IMG/VR virus record: IMGVR_UViG_3300039354_000111
Coordinates: 1-33,296 of that record
DNA from: a virus
DNA length: 33,296 nt
Direction: 5' to 3' (one strand)
Under the pieces are notes generated by a model that had not been told where the DNA came from, did no database searches, and saw only the letters and a program-made list of their open reading frames with translations. A program made the translations under genes and the position numbers. Numbering within the stretch: the first letter of the stretch is position 1; every line of letters begins with the position of its first letter. Below, piece after piece: positions 10,301 to 17,345 of this stretch.

Positions 10301-11975
10301 CTGGTTTTTGTAATATAGTAGCAGCTGATTCAGATGTAAATACAGGAGATTGTCTTCCGTACTTATCAGAATACACAACACCTACTTGATATGTTCTCTG
10401 CGATTTTATAGATGGGTGCGACACACCTGGCGTAGGTGGCAACGCATATCCTGCTTGTTCTGGATTTAATGATGTATTAGGCGCAATTAGAATATCTATT
10501 GTTGGCTTAATTGTTTGATTTAAATTATTTAATAATGTGTAATTTTGAACATAGTTACCAAATATTAATCTGTTAGCGGTTATTTCTAAACTTTTAGCAT
10601 ATCTTGGAACATTATCATATGGCCTTAATATTTGATTAGAAGGCAACACAGAACTAATAATTTCCGATTGTATATCATATGTATTAGCTGTCCATATTTC
10701 ATCATCTCTTTCAAAAGAATCTACCTTATATACATTAGTATTTGAAGTTTCTTTATATAATAGTTCAACTTCCTTTACATTATCAGGTATGTCATTTGTA
10801 ATAAAATTACTTATAAGACATTGCCTTAATGTATTTTTCATTCCTAAGTTGTAACCTTGGAATGTATTGTATTCAAATTCACCAGGTAAAAAAGCTACTT
10901 CAGAAAATGGTGAGAATGCAGAGAATTGATTATCTTCATATTTCCATCTATATGCAAAGCGAGGAAATTTAAATTCAAATAAAGGATCTTCTTCTTCTAA
11001 AGTAACGTCCCATGTTAATACCAGGTTAGAAACATTTTCTGAAACAGATAATACGCTTACTTGCGCAGATGTTTGTGTTAACCCTTGAGGGACACTAACA
11101 ACTTGCACTCTTGCCTCGAAATTTACTTCGACTTCGTCGTCGTCTTCGGCACTGGTGGTTAGAATTAATACGTCATTTACACTGTAATAAGGATATGGCG
11201 ATTGAAGCCAATTTAGTGTAAGTAAAGAGCCAGGTGGTAAAGGAACAAACCCTACGTTACCAGGGTCAAACCCAGTCGGGGAAGCCTCTGTAAAATTAGC
11301 AGCTGTAGTATTATTAACAACTACAGAATTGCCATCCGGATCAGTAGCTCTTGTATTTGCTAAGTCTAGCAATGGAGCTGTGGTAGGATATTTTTTAATA
11401 ACTGTTATATCCTCTTCTTGAAAGTCTCTTGTTATAACACCATTAGTATAAGTAGTGTGTGTTAAAAAATTAGTTGAACCATTTTTAAATGTTTCAATTG
11501 TAATAGATTTAGGTTCAGTTTGATTGTCTGTCCACATTAATAGACCCTCCAATACACTTATACCTGTAATTAAATAATCTTTACTAAACTTTAATATATT
11601 TTGTGTATCTACTAGAATAGGAGCTATTGTATCTGTTTTTTGATCGTACTCTGCAATAGCACTGATACCACTTGATGCAAGAAACCAATATATTTTTTCG
11701 TTAATATCATCTCTTATGCTACCTATTGTGCATGGAGTAGCCATATTAGGTATAAAGTCATTACCCCATTCAGTTATAACACCCGTTTGTGGATTAAGTG
11801 TCTTGTTATTATTAACAGAGTTACCTAATACAGTTTGTAAAGATCCAACATTGCTGCTTTCAGAAGTTGATATTTCTAAATTTAAAGAATCTCTATATTC
11901 GCCATTAGGTACTAATCTTTCATCGAGGTCTTTATTCATTTTCCCCGACGTAAAGTTGTGTATTACTTCTGGCAT
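7353..11975 (-). CDS. crAss-like muzzle / stabilisation protein, 1540 aa
   Basis: This is the largest gene in the window. The N-terminus holds GKMNKDLDERLVPNGEYRD (about residues 11-29), which I recognise as the signature of the stabilisation or muzzle proteins of crAss-like phages. These form the distal end of the short tail and close the DNA channel. The rest is a long, mostly beta-sheet protein with many aromatic residues and no signal peptide, as expected of a beta-propeller-like tail protein. It begins 5 bases after the 309-aa ring protein and ends 2 bases before the vWA adhesin. It is in the expected place: portal, capsid, rings, muzzle, fibres. Family assignment is from memory of the N-terminal motif; the domain layout further in is not resolved. 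Confidence 0.8.
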   Translation of the reverse strand: MPEVIHNFTSGKMNKDLDERLVPNGEYRDSLNLEISTSESSNVGSLQTVLGNSVNNNKTLNPQTGVITEWGNDFIPNMATPCTIGSIRDDINEKIYWFLASSGISAIAEYDQKTDTIAPILVDTQNILKFSKDYLITGISVLEGLLMWTDNQTEPKSITIETFKNGSTNFLTHTTYTNGVITRDFQEEDITVIKKYPTTAPLLDLANTRATDPDGNSVVVNNTTAANFTEASPTGFDPGNVGFVPLPPGSLLTLNWLQSPYPYYSVNDVLILTTSAEDDDEVEVNFEARVQVVSVPQGLTQTSAQVSVLSVSENVSNLVLTWDVTLEEEDPLFEFKFPRFAYRWKYEDNQFSAFSPFSEVAFLPGEFEYNTFQGYNLGMKNTLRQCLISNFITNDIPDNVKEVELLYKETSNTNVYKVDSFERDDEIWTANTYDIQSEIISSVLPSNQILRPYDNVPRYAKSLEITANRLIFGNYVQNYTLLNNLNQTIKPTIDILIAPNTSLNPEQAGYALPPTPGVSHPSIKSQRTYQVGVVYSDKYGRQSPVFTSESAATILQKPEANEYNRITATMTSLPPQGFDYFTWYIKEASQPYYNIAMDRWYEADDQNIWISFPSSERNKIDENTFLELKKQHDNDEFVSDPARYKVVAISNEAPIFIRERIKTFGTLDNDPNNTFCFQAGSGSGQGQFPLPEYAYMQMKLGSDINPSSGTWNASPLKEAASETQNPQVMRIVGNTGRSDWYDVAAISETVNGLGDDVIQVNIEGRFGDDMAFTSTDGTGSTQTSGLQFELAAKVYEQKPEYEGRFFVKLYRDLALEKYILANANEDQYSIKNATEVGYASGSYGKSYWKDRGDGNVFIDNVTAATGGNGTGWSSTTQGANTLYRMDLSFSGVPPDKDKDFNVGHTTLKRYADFVDGLEAIGQRFRWKQDPGIGTQAEPEEQGIYEITASERVTRIRNYESDSRSGSFAQSSNKRTRYKIEYKLVSGTDGFNPTIGNNQWTNQQDCYTLELLAPFFIEKSFSSTNPGIWETEPAEAVDLDIYYKASDLISISNHGDINNLQPYNLDWHNCYSFGNGVESDRIRDDFNAPTLGNGPIASAPLDEPYAEERKTTGFIYSGLFNSISGINNLNQFIQAESITLDINPRFGSIQKLWARDTDLITFCEDKVLSVPANKDILFSAAGSTAVTASNKVLGTPRPYAGEYGISKNPESFANYGFRAYFTDKARGAVLRLSSMPGGGGNGLTPISENGMIDFFADNLATSTLCIGGFDDNKKAYNLYLDPLTSEWQNEFKSKRVDSSGDWEDYIPQSTVLSFKEKVTGWETRKSFENIEGLISLNNVFYTWKDGMLWRHGVQSQPRLNFYGIQYDSSINFLINERPEVIKSYKTLNYAGSKSKQYLYSNAQYQDKTAAEMIAISFIPTSQTVYKDGWYTEYLTTNLQTGNVNEYVEKEGKWFQYLKGDDTFFNTNTDNNVDSHDFSVQGIGRGIVTGDLLSSYNVHIFINPSCYLGTIAPVANNMVYTVSEDCTTTCAVLQLDALDSNP

Positions 11976-11980
11976 ATTAT

Positions 11981-12910
11981 TTAACTTTTAATCCATTTGG
12001 ATTGGTTTCTCATTACTTGTGCTAACAGATTATTCTTAAGCTCTGATAATCTTATTTTAGCGTTACGTCTTGCGGCTACGGATTCTTTTTTCCATCTTCC
12101 TACTAAATATTCTTGTGTGTTTGCTTTTGTAGATAAAATAGCATGTACAATGTATTTGTAAATTGCGTCTATAGCAAATTTATGCACCTGCATATCTTCT
12201 TCTTTTCCTAATCCATCACTAATATATTTTAATACAACTATTCTCCCGCTCAAATTAGAGCTGAATCTAATCATACCTTTTATTTTATCAATATAAAATA
12301 CACCGTTTGCTTGTGCTTGTTGTGGATTTAATCCATATCTTCCACCGTAAGCATACATAAAAAGCAAATCAGGATTACCCATGTACCAATTTTGTAATGC
12401 TGTATTAGCGTTAAAAGCGTTAGGAAAAACATCATCTCTTTTAAATCTTTTTAAAGTTTCAGATTCTTGTGCTAGAGGTATCTGCGAATCACTATCAAAA
12501 GTATATTCGTATTCACTGTCTTGTATATATGGGGTTGGATTGCTTGTTAAGTCAGTTCTATATATTATTCTCTCAATACCATATTGATCTGTCCATGAAA
12601 GTTTTGTGTATCCCACATAATCTTGTGGTAAAACCATATACAATCCAGGTGGTATTTCTATTTCTATAGATTTTTCTTGAGGTAGCATATCAAAGCTAAA
12701 CTCTTGTAAAGCTCTTTGAGCATAGAAGGAAACGTCGGTTCTTTTAACTTTTGTAATAATTTTTTCTTGACCTACATATATAGTCATAAAATTATTAATA
12801 ACATCAGCAATGCTTGTAAATTGATAATCGCCATAATTCTCGTCGTTGCTGTTCCACAGCCCGTCGGGTCCTAAATAATATTCCTCTGGTGTTTGATTTA
12901 AAAATGGCAT
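11981..12910 (-). CDS. Ring-type tail (tail tubular-like) protein, 309 aa
   Basis: Soluble mixed alpha/beta protein beginning MPFLNQTPEEYY. The N-terminal part (residues about 25-85) is predicted helical (SIADVINNFMTIYVGQEKI), the middle is beta-rich with a PPGLYMVLPQDYVGYTKLSW segment, and the C-terminus is helical and basic (residues about 255-309). In crAss-like phages, ring proteins stack between portal and muzzle to build the tail barrel. This gene follows the 246-aa ring candidate by 3 bases and precedes the muzzle gene by 5, which is that position. Sequence similarity is from memory and synteny, not alignment. The exact ring (R1, R2 or R3) cannot be told. Confidence 0.65.
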   Translation of the reverse strand: MPFLNQTPEEYYLGPDGLWNSNDENYGDYQFTSIADVINNFMTIYVGQEKIITKVKRTDVSFYAQRALQEFSFDMLPQEKSIEIEIPPGLYMVLPQDYVGYTKLSWTDQYGIERIIYRTDLTSNPTPYIQDSEYEYTFDSDSQIPLAQESETLKRFKRDDVFPNAFNANTALQNWYMGNPDLLFMYAYGGRYGLNPQQAQANGVFYIDKIKGMIRFSSNLSGRIVVLKYISDGLGKEEDMQVHKFAIDAIYKYIVHAILSTKANTQEYLVGRWKKESVAARRNAKIRLSELKNNLLAQVMRNQSKWIKS

Positions 12911-12913
12911 ATA

Positions 12914-13654
12914 TTAAGCTTTTTCTTGTTGGTTAGTTTCTTGTTCCATGCTGTTCGCTATCTGATACATTTGTACGTCTTCAACATTTAAACCTGCAAA
13001 CTCTAAAATTTTAACAACCAATTCTGTTTCTTCCGAATCATGCAGTTCAAAATTAGTCGCTGTTGTTGCATCGTAAAGCGCCTCACCATAAACAATTTGG
13101 TAGCCCCAAACTGCTTCAGCTGGCTTTTTAATATAATTACACGTTACGTCCGATGTTAACTCGGTAGCACCATATACTTTGTAGCCTGAACTATTCTCTA
13201 TAAATATAGGTCTTGTGTTTGTTGGACGTGTATATGCGGATTGATTAATGTAAAGAAAATCATTGTATTCAATTCGCTCAGCTTCTACAAGCGTTTCTAT
13301 AGTTGTAGTAGCACTTGGGTTTAATGTAAAACCCTCTGTAGTGTTTTTATAAACTATCGTACCCATTCTGTAAATATCAGCAGGTGGGCTCCAATAATTA
13401 TTAGCGTAAGTCATATCGTCATTAACTTCGAATATACTAATTTTTTCGTTAAGTATATTTAGCATATCAGAAAATTCCGTATCGTTTCCTGGTACACGGC
13501 CAAATTGATTTATATCATAAAAGTACTGTTCGAATATATCTAATTGTGCTTGATTAGCGAACAAGTTAAATTGCTGAGGTGTTACATACCCTCGTTGTTC
13601 TTTATTAAGTATTGCTAATACTCTTTGATATACAGTATCTATGCTTACAGCCAT
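12914..13654 (-). CDS. Ring-type tail / head-tail connector protein, 246 aa
   Basis: The N-terminus (MAVSIDTVYQRVLAILNKEQ, then YVTPQQFNLFANQAQLDIFE) is a helical bundle start that I associate with a conserved crAss-like and marine phage tail protein just after the capsid genes. The middle is beta-rich with ENSSGYKVYG-type turns. The C-terminus (residues about 205-246) is an acidic helix ending in EQETNQQEKA. It is the first tail gene after the hairpin at 13677-13704 and precedes the second ring protein by 3 bases. The likely role is a ring joining portal to tail barrel. Function rests on position plus N-terminal resemblance. ATG sits in AATATAAATTATGGC with no Shine-Dalgarno. Confidence 0.6.
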   Translation of the reverse strand: MAVSIDTVYQRVLAILNKEQRGYVTPQQFNLFANQAQLDIFEQYFYDINQFGRVPGNDTEFSDMLNILNEKISIFEVNDDMTYANNYWSPPADIYRMGTIVYKNTTEGFTLNPSATTTIETLVEAERIEYNDFLYINQSAYTRPTNTRPIFIENSSGYKVYGATELTSDVTCNYIKKPAEAVWGYQIVYGEALYDATTATNFELHDSEETELVVKILEFAGLNVEDVQMYQIANSMEQETNQQEKA

Positions 13655-13676
13655 AATTTATATTTTGTTATTATAA

Positions 13677-13704
13677 TAATAGGCCACCCTTAGATAGCCT
13701 ATTA
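13677..13704 (-). other. Intergenic RNA hairpin after the 258-aa gene
   Basis: A perfect 8-bp inverted repeat (TAATAGGC at 13677-13684, GCCTATTA at 13697-13704) encloses a 12-base loop, starting 12 bases after the stop of the 258-aa gene on the transcribed strand. No clear U-run follows it, so it looks more like an RNA processing or stability element, or a weak terminator, than a strong intrinsic terminator. It lies in one of the two widest intergenic gaps in the window. Confidence 0.4.
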
Positions 13705-13716
13705 CTATAAAGGTGA

Positions 13717-14493
13717 CTATTTAAGTCTTTTTTCTATATTCTTGTAAAGCTCCATACCTTCGTCGGTCTTAAAAAATGCACTAAGTGCAGAATAAGGATG
13801 TTCATCGAACGGTACTGTCATTACTTTTTTGCCACTCTTACCAAAAGTAAATGTTCTTTGATCTTGTGATAAGTGTAGGATATTAGCTTCAACTGCTTTT
13901 GCACCAAAGTTTCTTAATTCAGTGTTTTCGTCTTGAGCTAATTGTAAAAATAATTGAGGATTTTTTCTAGCAAATACTAATATGTCTCTTTTCAATTCTT
14001 CTGAAGATAATCTATTAACCTTCTCTCCAACTTCGACTCTTAATATAGCTTCTGCCTCGCTTACTGTAGCTTGCTTAGCAAGATTTAAAGCTTGCAATTC
14101 AAACTCAATCCAAGCAACTTCATTTACTGCTTGTTCTTTTGGTTTTATTTCTTCAATAATACCATCTTTTGTATACGGATGATATAAGGATAAAAACTTT
14201 TGAAGATTCACATCTTCTTTTCTTACTCTTAATTGTCCGTTTCTAAATATTACTCTACCCATTGTAGCCTTACCTTTTTGTTCATCTACAAAAACAGAAG
14301 GTTGATTTGTTGCGTATCGTAATTCTCTTTGATAACCTAATTCTTCATCGAACCATAATAAAGCTTTTCTCATTGAGTGAGCTGTTGGTACAGTAAATAT
14401 TAAAGGTTTTTTATTTTTAGAAAGTTTATAAAGTCTATCTTTAACTTCCCACTCCTTCTTTATCGAAGGGTTTTGTGTTGCTGTTTTAGCCAT
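13717..14493 (-). CDS. Conserved-looking head-region protein of unknown function, 258 aa
   Basis: A soluble, charged alpha/beta protein. Residues about 29-75 hold a strand-helix unit with many aromatic and Arg residues (FTVPTAHSMRKALLWFDEEL), and residues about 125-200 are strongly helical (ELKRDILVFARKNPQLFLQL). The C-terminus (PFDEHPYSALSAFFKTDEG) ends in a basic helix. I remember similar proteins next to capsid genes of marine phages but no assigned function. It is set apart from its neighbours by hairpins on both sides (14527-14553 after the capsid gene, 13677-13704 after this one), so its expression may differ from both. Candidates are a head-completion or auxiliary capsid protein, by position only. 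Confidence 0.6.
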   Translation of the reverse strand: MAKTATQNPSIKKEWEVKDRLYKLSKNKKPLIFTVPTAHSMRKALLWFDEELGYQRELRYATNQPSVFVDEQKGKATMGRVIFRNGQLRVRKEDVNLQKFLSLYHPYTKDGIIEEIKPKEQAVNEVAWIEFELQALNLAKQATVSEAEAILRVEVGEKVNRLSSEELKRDILVFARKNPQLFLQLAQDENTELRNFGAKAVEANILHLSQDQRTFTFGKSGKKVMTVPFDEHPYSALSAFFKTDEGMELYKNIEKRLK

Positions 14494-14526
14494 GATATAA
14501 TATAATATAATTAATAAAAGTAATAA

Positions 14527-14553
14527 TTACCCCCGTCAATACAACGAGGGTAA
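14527..14553 (-). terminator. Terminator-like hairpin downstream of the major capsid gene
   Basis: The arms TTACCCCCGT (14527-14536) and ACGAGGGTAA (14544-14553) pair over 10 bp around a 7-base loop. The one DNA mismatch becomes a G-U wobble in the minus-strand RNA. On the transcribed strand the stem is followed by a U-rich run (TTATTACTTTTATTAATT). It begins 17 bases after the capsid stop codon. A partial terminator here would give more capsid mRNA than mRNA for the downstream tail genes, as expected for stoichiometry. The U-run is interrupted, so termination may be incomplete. Confidence 0.5.
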
Positions 14554-14570
14554 GAATTACATAAGTACTA

Positions 14571-16067
14571 CTAAGTAGCTTTGAATAATACAAAGTTGTT
14601 AGCGGCTTGCGTACACATTGTTCTCTCCGATAAGAAGTTAACAGTCATTGTATCCGCGTCACTTGTATAGTTACCACCAACTGAACCAGTTACCCAAGAT
14701 TTCAATCGTCTGTCATCAGCTTCAGAAGCTCTGTAGCGAATGTGTAAGAAAGGTCTTGAAATATTCTGTCCTAATTGTTGATCGTAAACTGTAGAAGTTC
14801 CTGCTGGTACTAACACACCTTTAATATCATCAATAAGCCCTCTAGTCGTAGAGTCATTTAGATATTTCCAGTCAGTTTTGTAAAAGTCATATGCTCCACG
14901 TCTGAAACCAGAGAATCCTAAGTTAAGCGCCATATCTTCAGAGTTATCGAATACACCGTAAGATGTACCACCTGCTCCGTAAGAATTTTGTTGTGCTAAC
15001 ATAGTATCAATATCAAGAGATGTTTGTCTGTCTAAGAATAACATGTTCTCTTCAATTGCTCCCTGCTTATCAAGCTCTTGTAGAATAGTGTCGAATTGAT
15101 CAATTCCTGATTGCACACCAGCTGCTGCTTGCTCTGCAAATGCTGGGTCATTAAATACCAATCCTCTTTCTTCTAGTGTAGCAAATAAACCTTGCATACC
15201 TTGTAAGTTTCCACCTTGGAATCCTGTAAAGCCTGGTACACCTGCTACCACTTGCTCTGCATTCTTCATCTCTACCATACTCATCTCTAAGTAATCTTCG
15301 AATCTAATTCTAGACTCATGCTCAGATTTTAAGTACCATAGATAACCACCTGTACCAATTTCAGTAGTAACTTCAACCCATCCGATTTGAGCAACGTCTG
15401 AACCGTTTACTTCATATTTATCTCTGATGATAATTGGTTGATTACTAAAACTTGTAAAGGAAGCGTCAATAGAGTTTCCACCTTCTGGTGATCCTTTTTT
15501 GTATTCTGAACCGAAAACAAATAGACTTAACGCTGCACCTGCAATAGCTCCTTGAAGGGCTACATCTAGTACATTGTTAGCGTCGTCATATACATCAATG
15601 TTATATGTTTGCAATCCACCTGCAACAGGTCCTGCTAAACTATTAATGTAAATGTTATTTGTATCGTTTCCAAGTGCAATAACACAAGTCATACCAGGGC
15701 CTAGTAGTGGTACATTTCCATCAGCTCCCGGAGAAGGTAATGAAATTGTTTGACCACCTGGTCCTGCTGCTGGTGCATTTGATGTAACTGTATCATATGC
15801 AATGTGTAATCTTCCTTGTTCTGACCAAATTACTTGATCTGATGCCATAGGCATCTCTGCTCCTACCATTCTTAAGAAACCAGTAATCGTTCTGTTTCCA
15901 TAACGTTCTACTTCTTTCTCATAAACTTCGGGTAAAAATTGTTGAGTCCAAGTCATATCGGCTAGTGATAAATAATTATCACCAAATAAACCTTGTACGG
16001 GTCTTGGAGTTAAATGTGCTAGGTTGGCCAACGTCGGTGGCGCTCCTGCAAATCCTGGTGCTGCCAT
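14571..16067 (-). CDS. Major capsid protein, crAss-like HK97-type, 498 aa
   Basis: Length and position match the crAss-like major capsid protein: directly after the scaffold-like gene (6 bases), two genes after the portal, and followed by a terminator-like hairpin. The N-terminal region carries FLRMVGAEMPMASDQVIWSE (about residues 64-83), which I associate with capsid proteins of this group. The protein is soluble and balanced, without membrane segments or low complexity, and uses a more regular codon set than its neighbours. It would form the icosahedral shell with the HK97 fold; the fold is inferred from the family. The start ATG lies in AGTAAATTATGGC, very like the portal gene's leader. 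Confidence 0.8.
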   Translation of the reverse strand: MAAPGFAGAPPTLANLAHLTPRPVQGLFGDNYLSLADMTWTQQFLPEVYEKEVERYGNRTITGFLRMVGAEMPMASDQVIWSEQGRLHIAYDTVTSNAPAAGPGGQTISLPSPGADGNVPLLGPGMTCVIALGNDTNNIYINSLAGPVAGGLQTYNIDVYDDANNVLDVALQGAIAGAALSLFVFGSEYKKGSPEGGNSIDASFTSFSNQPIIIRDKYEVNGSDVAQIGWVEVTTEIGTGGYLWYLKSEHESRIRFEDYLEMSMVEMKNAEQVVAGVPGFTGFQGGNLQGMQGLFATLEERGLVFNDPAFAEQAAAGVQSGIDQFDTILQELDKQGAIEENMLFLDRQTSLDIDTMLAQQNSYGAGGTSYGVFDNSEDMALNLGFSGFRRGAYDFYKTDWKYLNDSTTRGLIDDIKGVLVPAGTSTVYDQQLGQNISRPFLHIRYRASEADDRRLKSWVTGSVGGNYTSDADTMTVNFLSERTMCTQAANNFVLFKAT

Positions 16068-16084
16068 AATTTACTATTTTAAAT
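16068..16084 (-). promoter_or_regulatory. Shared A/T-only translation leader (capsid and portal genes)
   Basis: The transcribed strand just before the capsid ATG reads AAAATAGTAAATTATGG. Before the portal ATG (bases 19779-19789) it reads AAAATAGTAATATGG. Both leaders contain the stop codon of the gene before. Neither holds a Shine-Dalgarno sequence. A/T-only leaders of this sort occur before nearly all genes here and fit Bacteroidota translation, where upstream A residues promote initiation. Confidence 0.4.
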
Positions 16085-17315
16085 GTTTAAATGATTTTAT
16101 TTTAAGCTTACTGCTATCACCCTCTGAACCAACTGATCTAACATTCCAACCATTGGCAGTCTTAACGTCTGAATGGACACCTCTCGCCCCCATCGTAACA
16201 TTTTTGGCTTTTGTTGTACTGTCTTTAATTGCATCAGCTTTTCCTTGTTCGTAAAAATGCTTTGCAACTTGATCTGGATTCATAGCTGTAAATAAGCTTT
16301 TATGATAACCCGAGGCATCTGACATTTCATTATCTTCGTTCAAGAACTTCTTGACAAAATTATTTATGTCGCTCTGGTTGTCTTTGACTTTATTTGTGTC
16401 TTTAACATTAAACCTGTATTTTTTATCACCAACATTATATTCAAAACCTTTGAATTTGTCGTTGAAAACTTGGTTTGTTTTATTTAAAAACGCATCAGTC
16501 TGCTTCTTAGCTATGGATGATTGCTCTTTTTGTTCTTTATTATATCGGTTAAAGAACTCTACCGCTTTTTGTTGATCCGGTAATAATTTACTACCGCCTT
16601 TTATTTCTGCATAGTATTTAGATTTTAATCCATCTAAATAATCTTTTGCATTAGCAAGCTCTTCTTTTCTTGCTATTTTCTTTTTTCTAATATCTCTTTC
16701 CTCATCTTGATCTTCATTATAAGAAAACTTGTCTTCCATAAGAAAGTTTATTTCTTCTAGATCTAAATGTGGTTTCGATGTTTGATAATATTCTGCTAAT
16801 AATTGATTTTCATTAAGTGAATCATAATCAGTGTTTAGCTTTACGTAGTCTTCTAAACTACCTCCTGTTTCATTTACAAAATTTACAACCTTTTGAATGT
16901 TTTCAGGTAATTCTATACCAGATTCTTTTTGCTCCGCTATCGCTTCTGCTACATCTTCTTTTAATTCTTGTGTAACTTCTTGCGTTATTTCTTCTTTCTT
17001 TTCTTCTGTTATCTCCTCAAGTACAGTTTCTACTGGTACGGGTTCTTCAGCTTGAACGGGCTCTGGTTGTTGTGGTACTTCTTTTTCCACTTCTTGTACA
17101 GGTTCGGCTTGTTTATCTGTAACCACGTCTGCTGCTTCTTGCTTTGTATCGGCATCTTGTTCTGGTTTTTTAGTTAAATCAAGTTTTATATTACCAGTTT
17201 CCTCGTTAATAACGGCTGGTCCTGTTTTTGCTGGAGCTTCTTTAACTTCAGCTTCTTTTGTTTTTTTGGTGTTTTTTATTTTAAAACTACCTTCTGTTTT
17301 TGCTACTTTAGCCAT
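16074..17315 (-). CDS. Scaffold-like acidic coiled-coil protein, 413 aa
   Basis: Residues 1-45 are Lys-rich, residues about 45-140 are a Glu/Pro/Gln-rich disordered stretch (PVQEVEKEVPQQPEPVQAEE), and residues about 140-330 are highly charged helices with coiled-coil character. The C-terminal 70 residues turn basic and Gly/Ser-rich (KLKIKSFKHLK at the end). There is no enzyme motif. It lies between portal and major capsid genes, 6 bases before the latter, which is the usual place for a scaffolding protein that shapes the procapsid through a basic C-terminal contact with the shell. Role inferred from position and composition. A virion-retained auxiliary capsid protein is the main alternative. 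Confidence 0.6.
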   Translation of the reverse strand: MAKVAKTEGSFKIKNTKKTKEAEVKEAPAKTGPAVINEETGNIKLDLTKKPEQDADTKQEAADVVTDKQAEPVQEVEKEVPQQPEPVQAEEPVPVETVLEEITEEKKEEITQEVTQELKEDVAEAIAEQKESGIELPENIQKVVNFVNETGGSLEDYVKLNTDYDSLNENQLLAEYYQTSKPHLDLEEINFLMEDKFSYNEDQDEERDIRKKKIARKEELANAKDYLDGLKSKYYAEIKGGSKLLPDQQKAVEFFNRYNKEQKEQSSIAKKQTDAFLNKTNQVFNDKFKGFEYNVGDKKYRFNVKDTNKVKDNQSDINNFVKKFLNEDNEMSDASGYHKSLFTAMNPDQVAKHFYEQGKADAIKDSTTKAKNVTMGARGVHSDVKTANGWNVRSVGSEGDSSKLKIKSFKHLK

Positions 17316-17345
17316 GATAAAATATTATATAATTAATTGTTAAAA

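Noticed and set aside
13655-13716. Possible tRNA or small RNA gene in an intergenic gap
   Set aside because: At 62 bases, with only one simple hairpin and no cloverleaf arms, it is too short for a tRNA.
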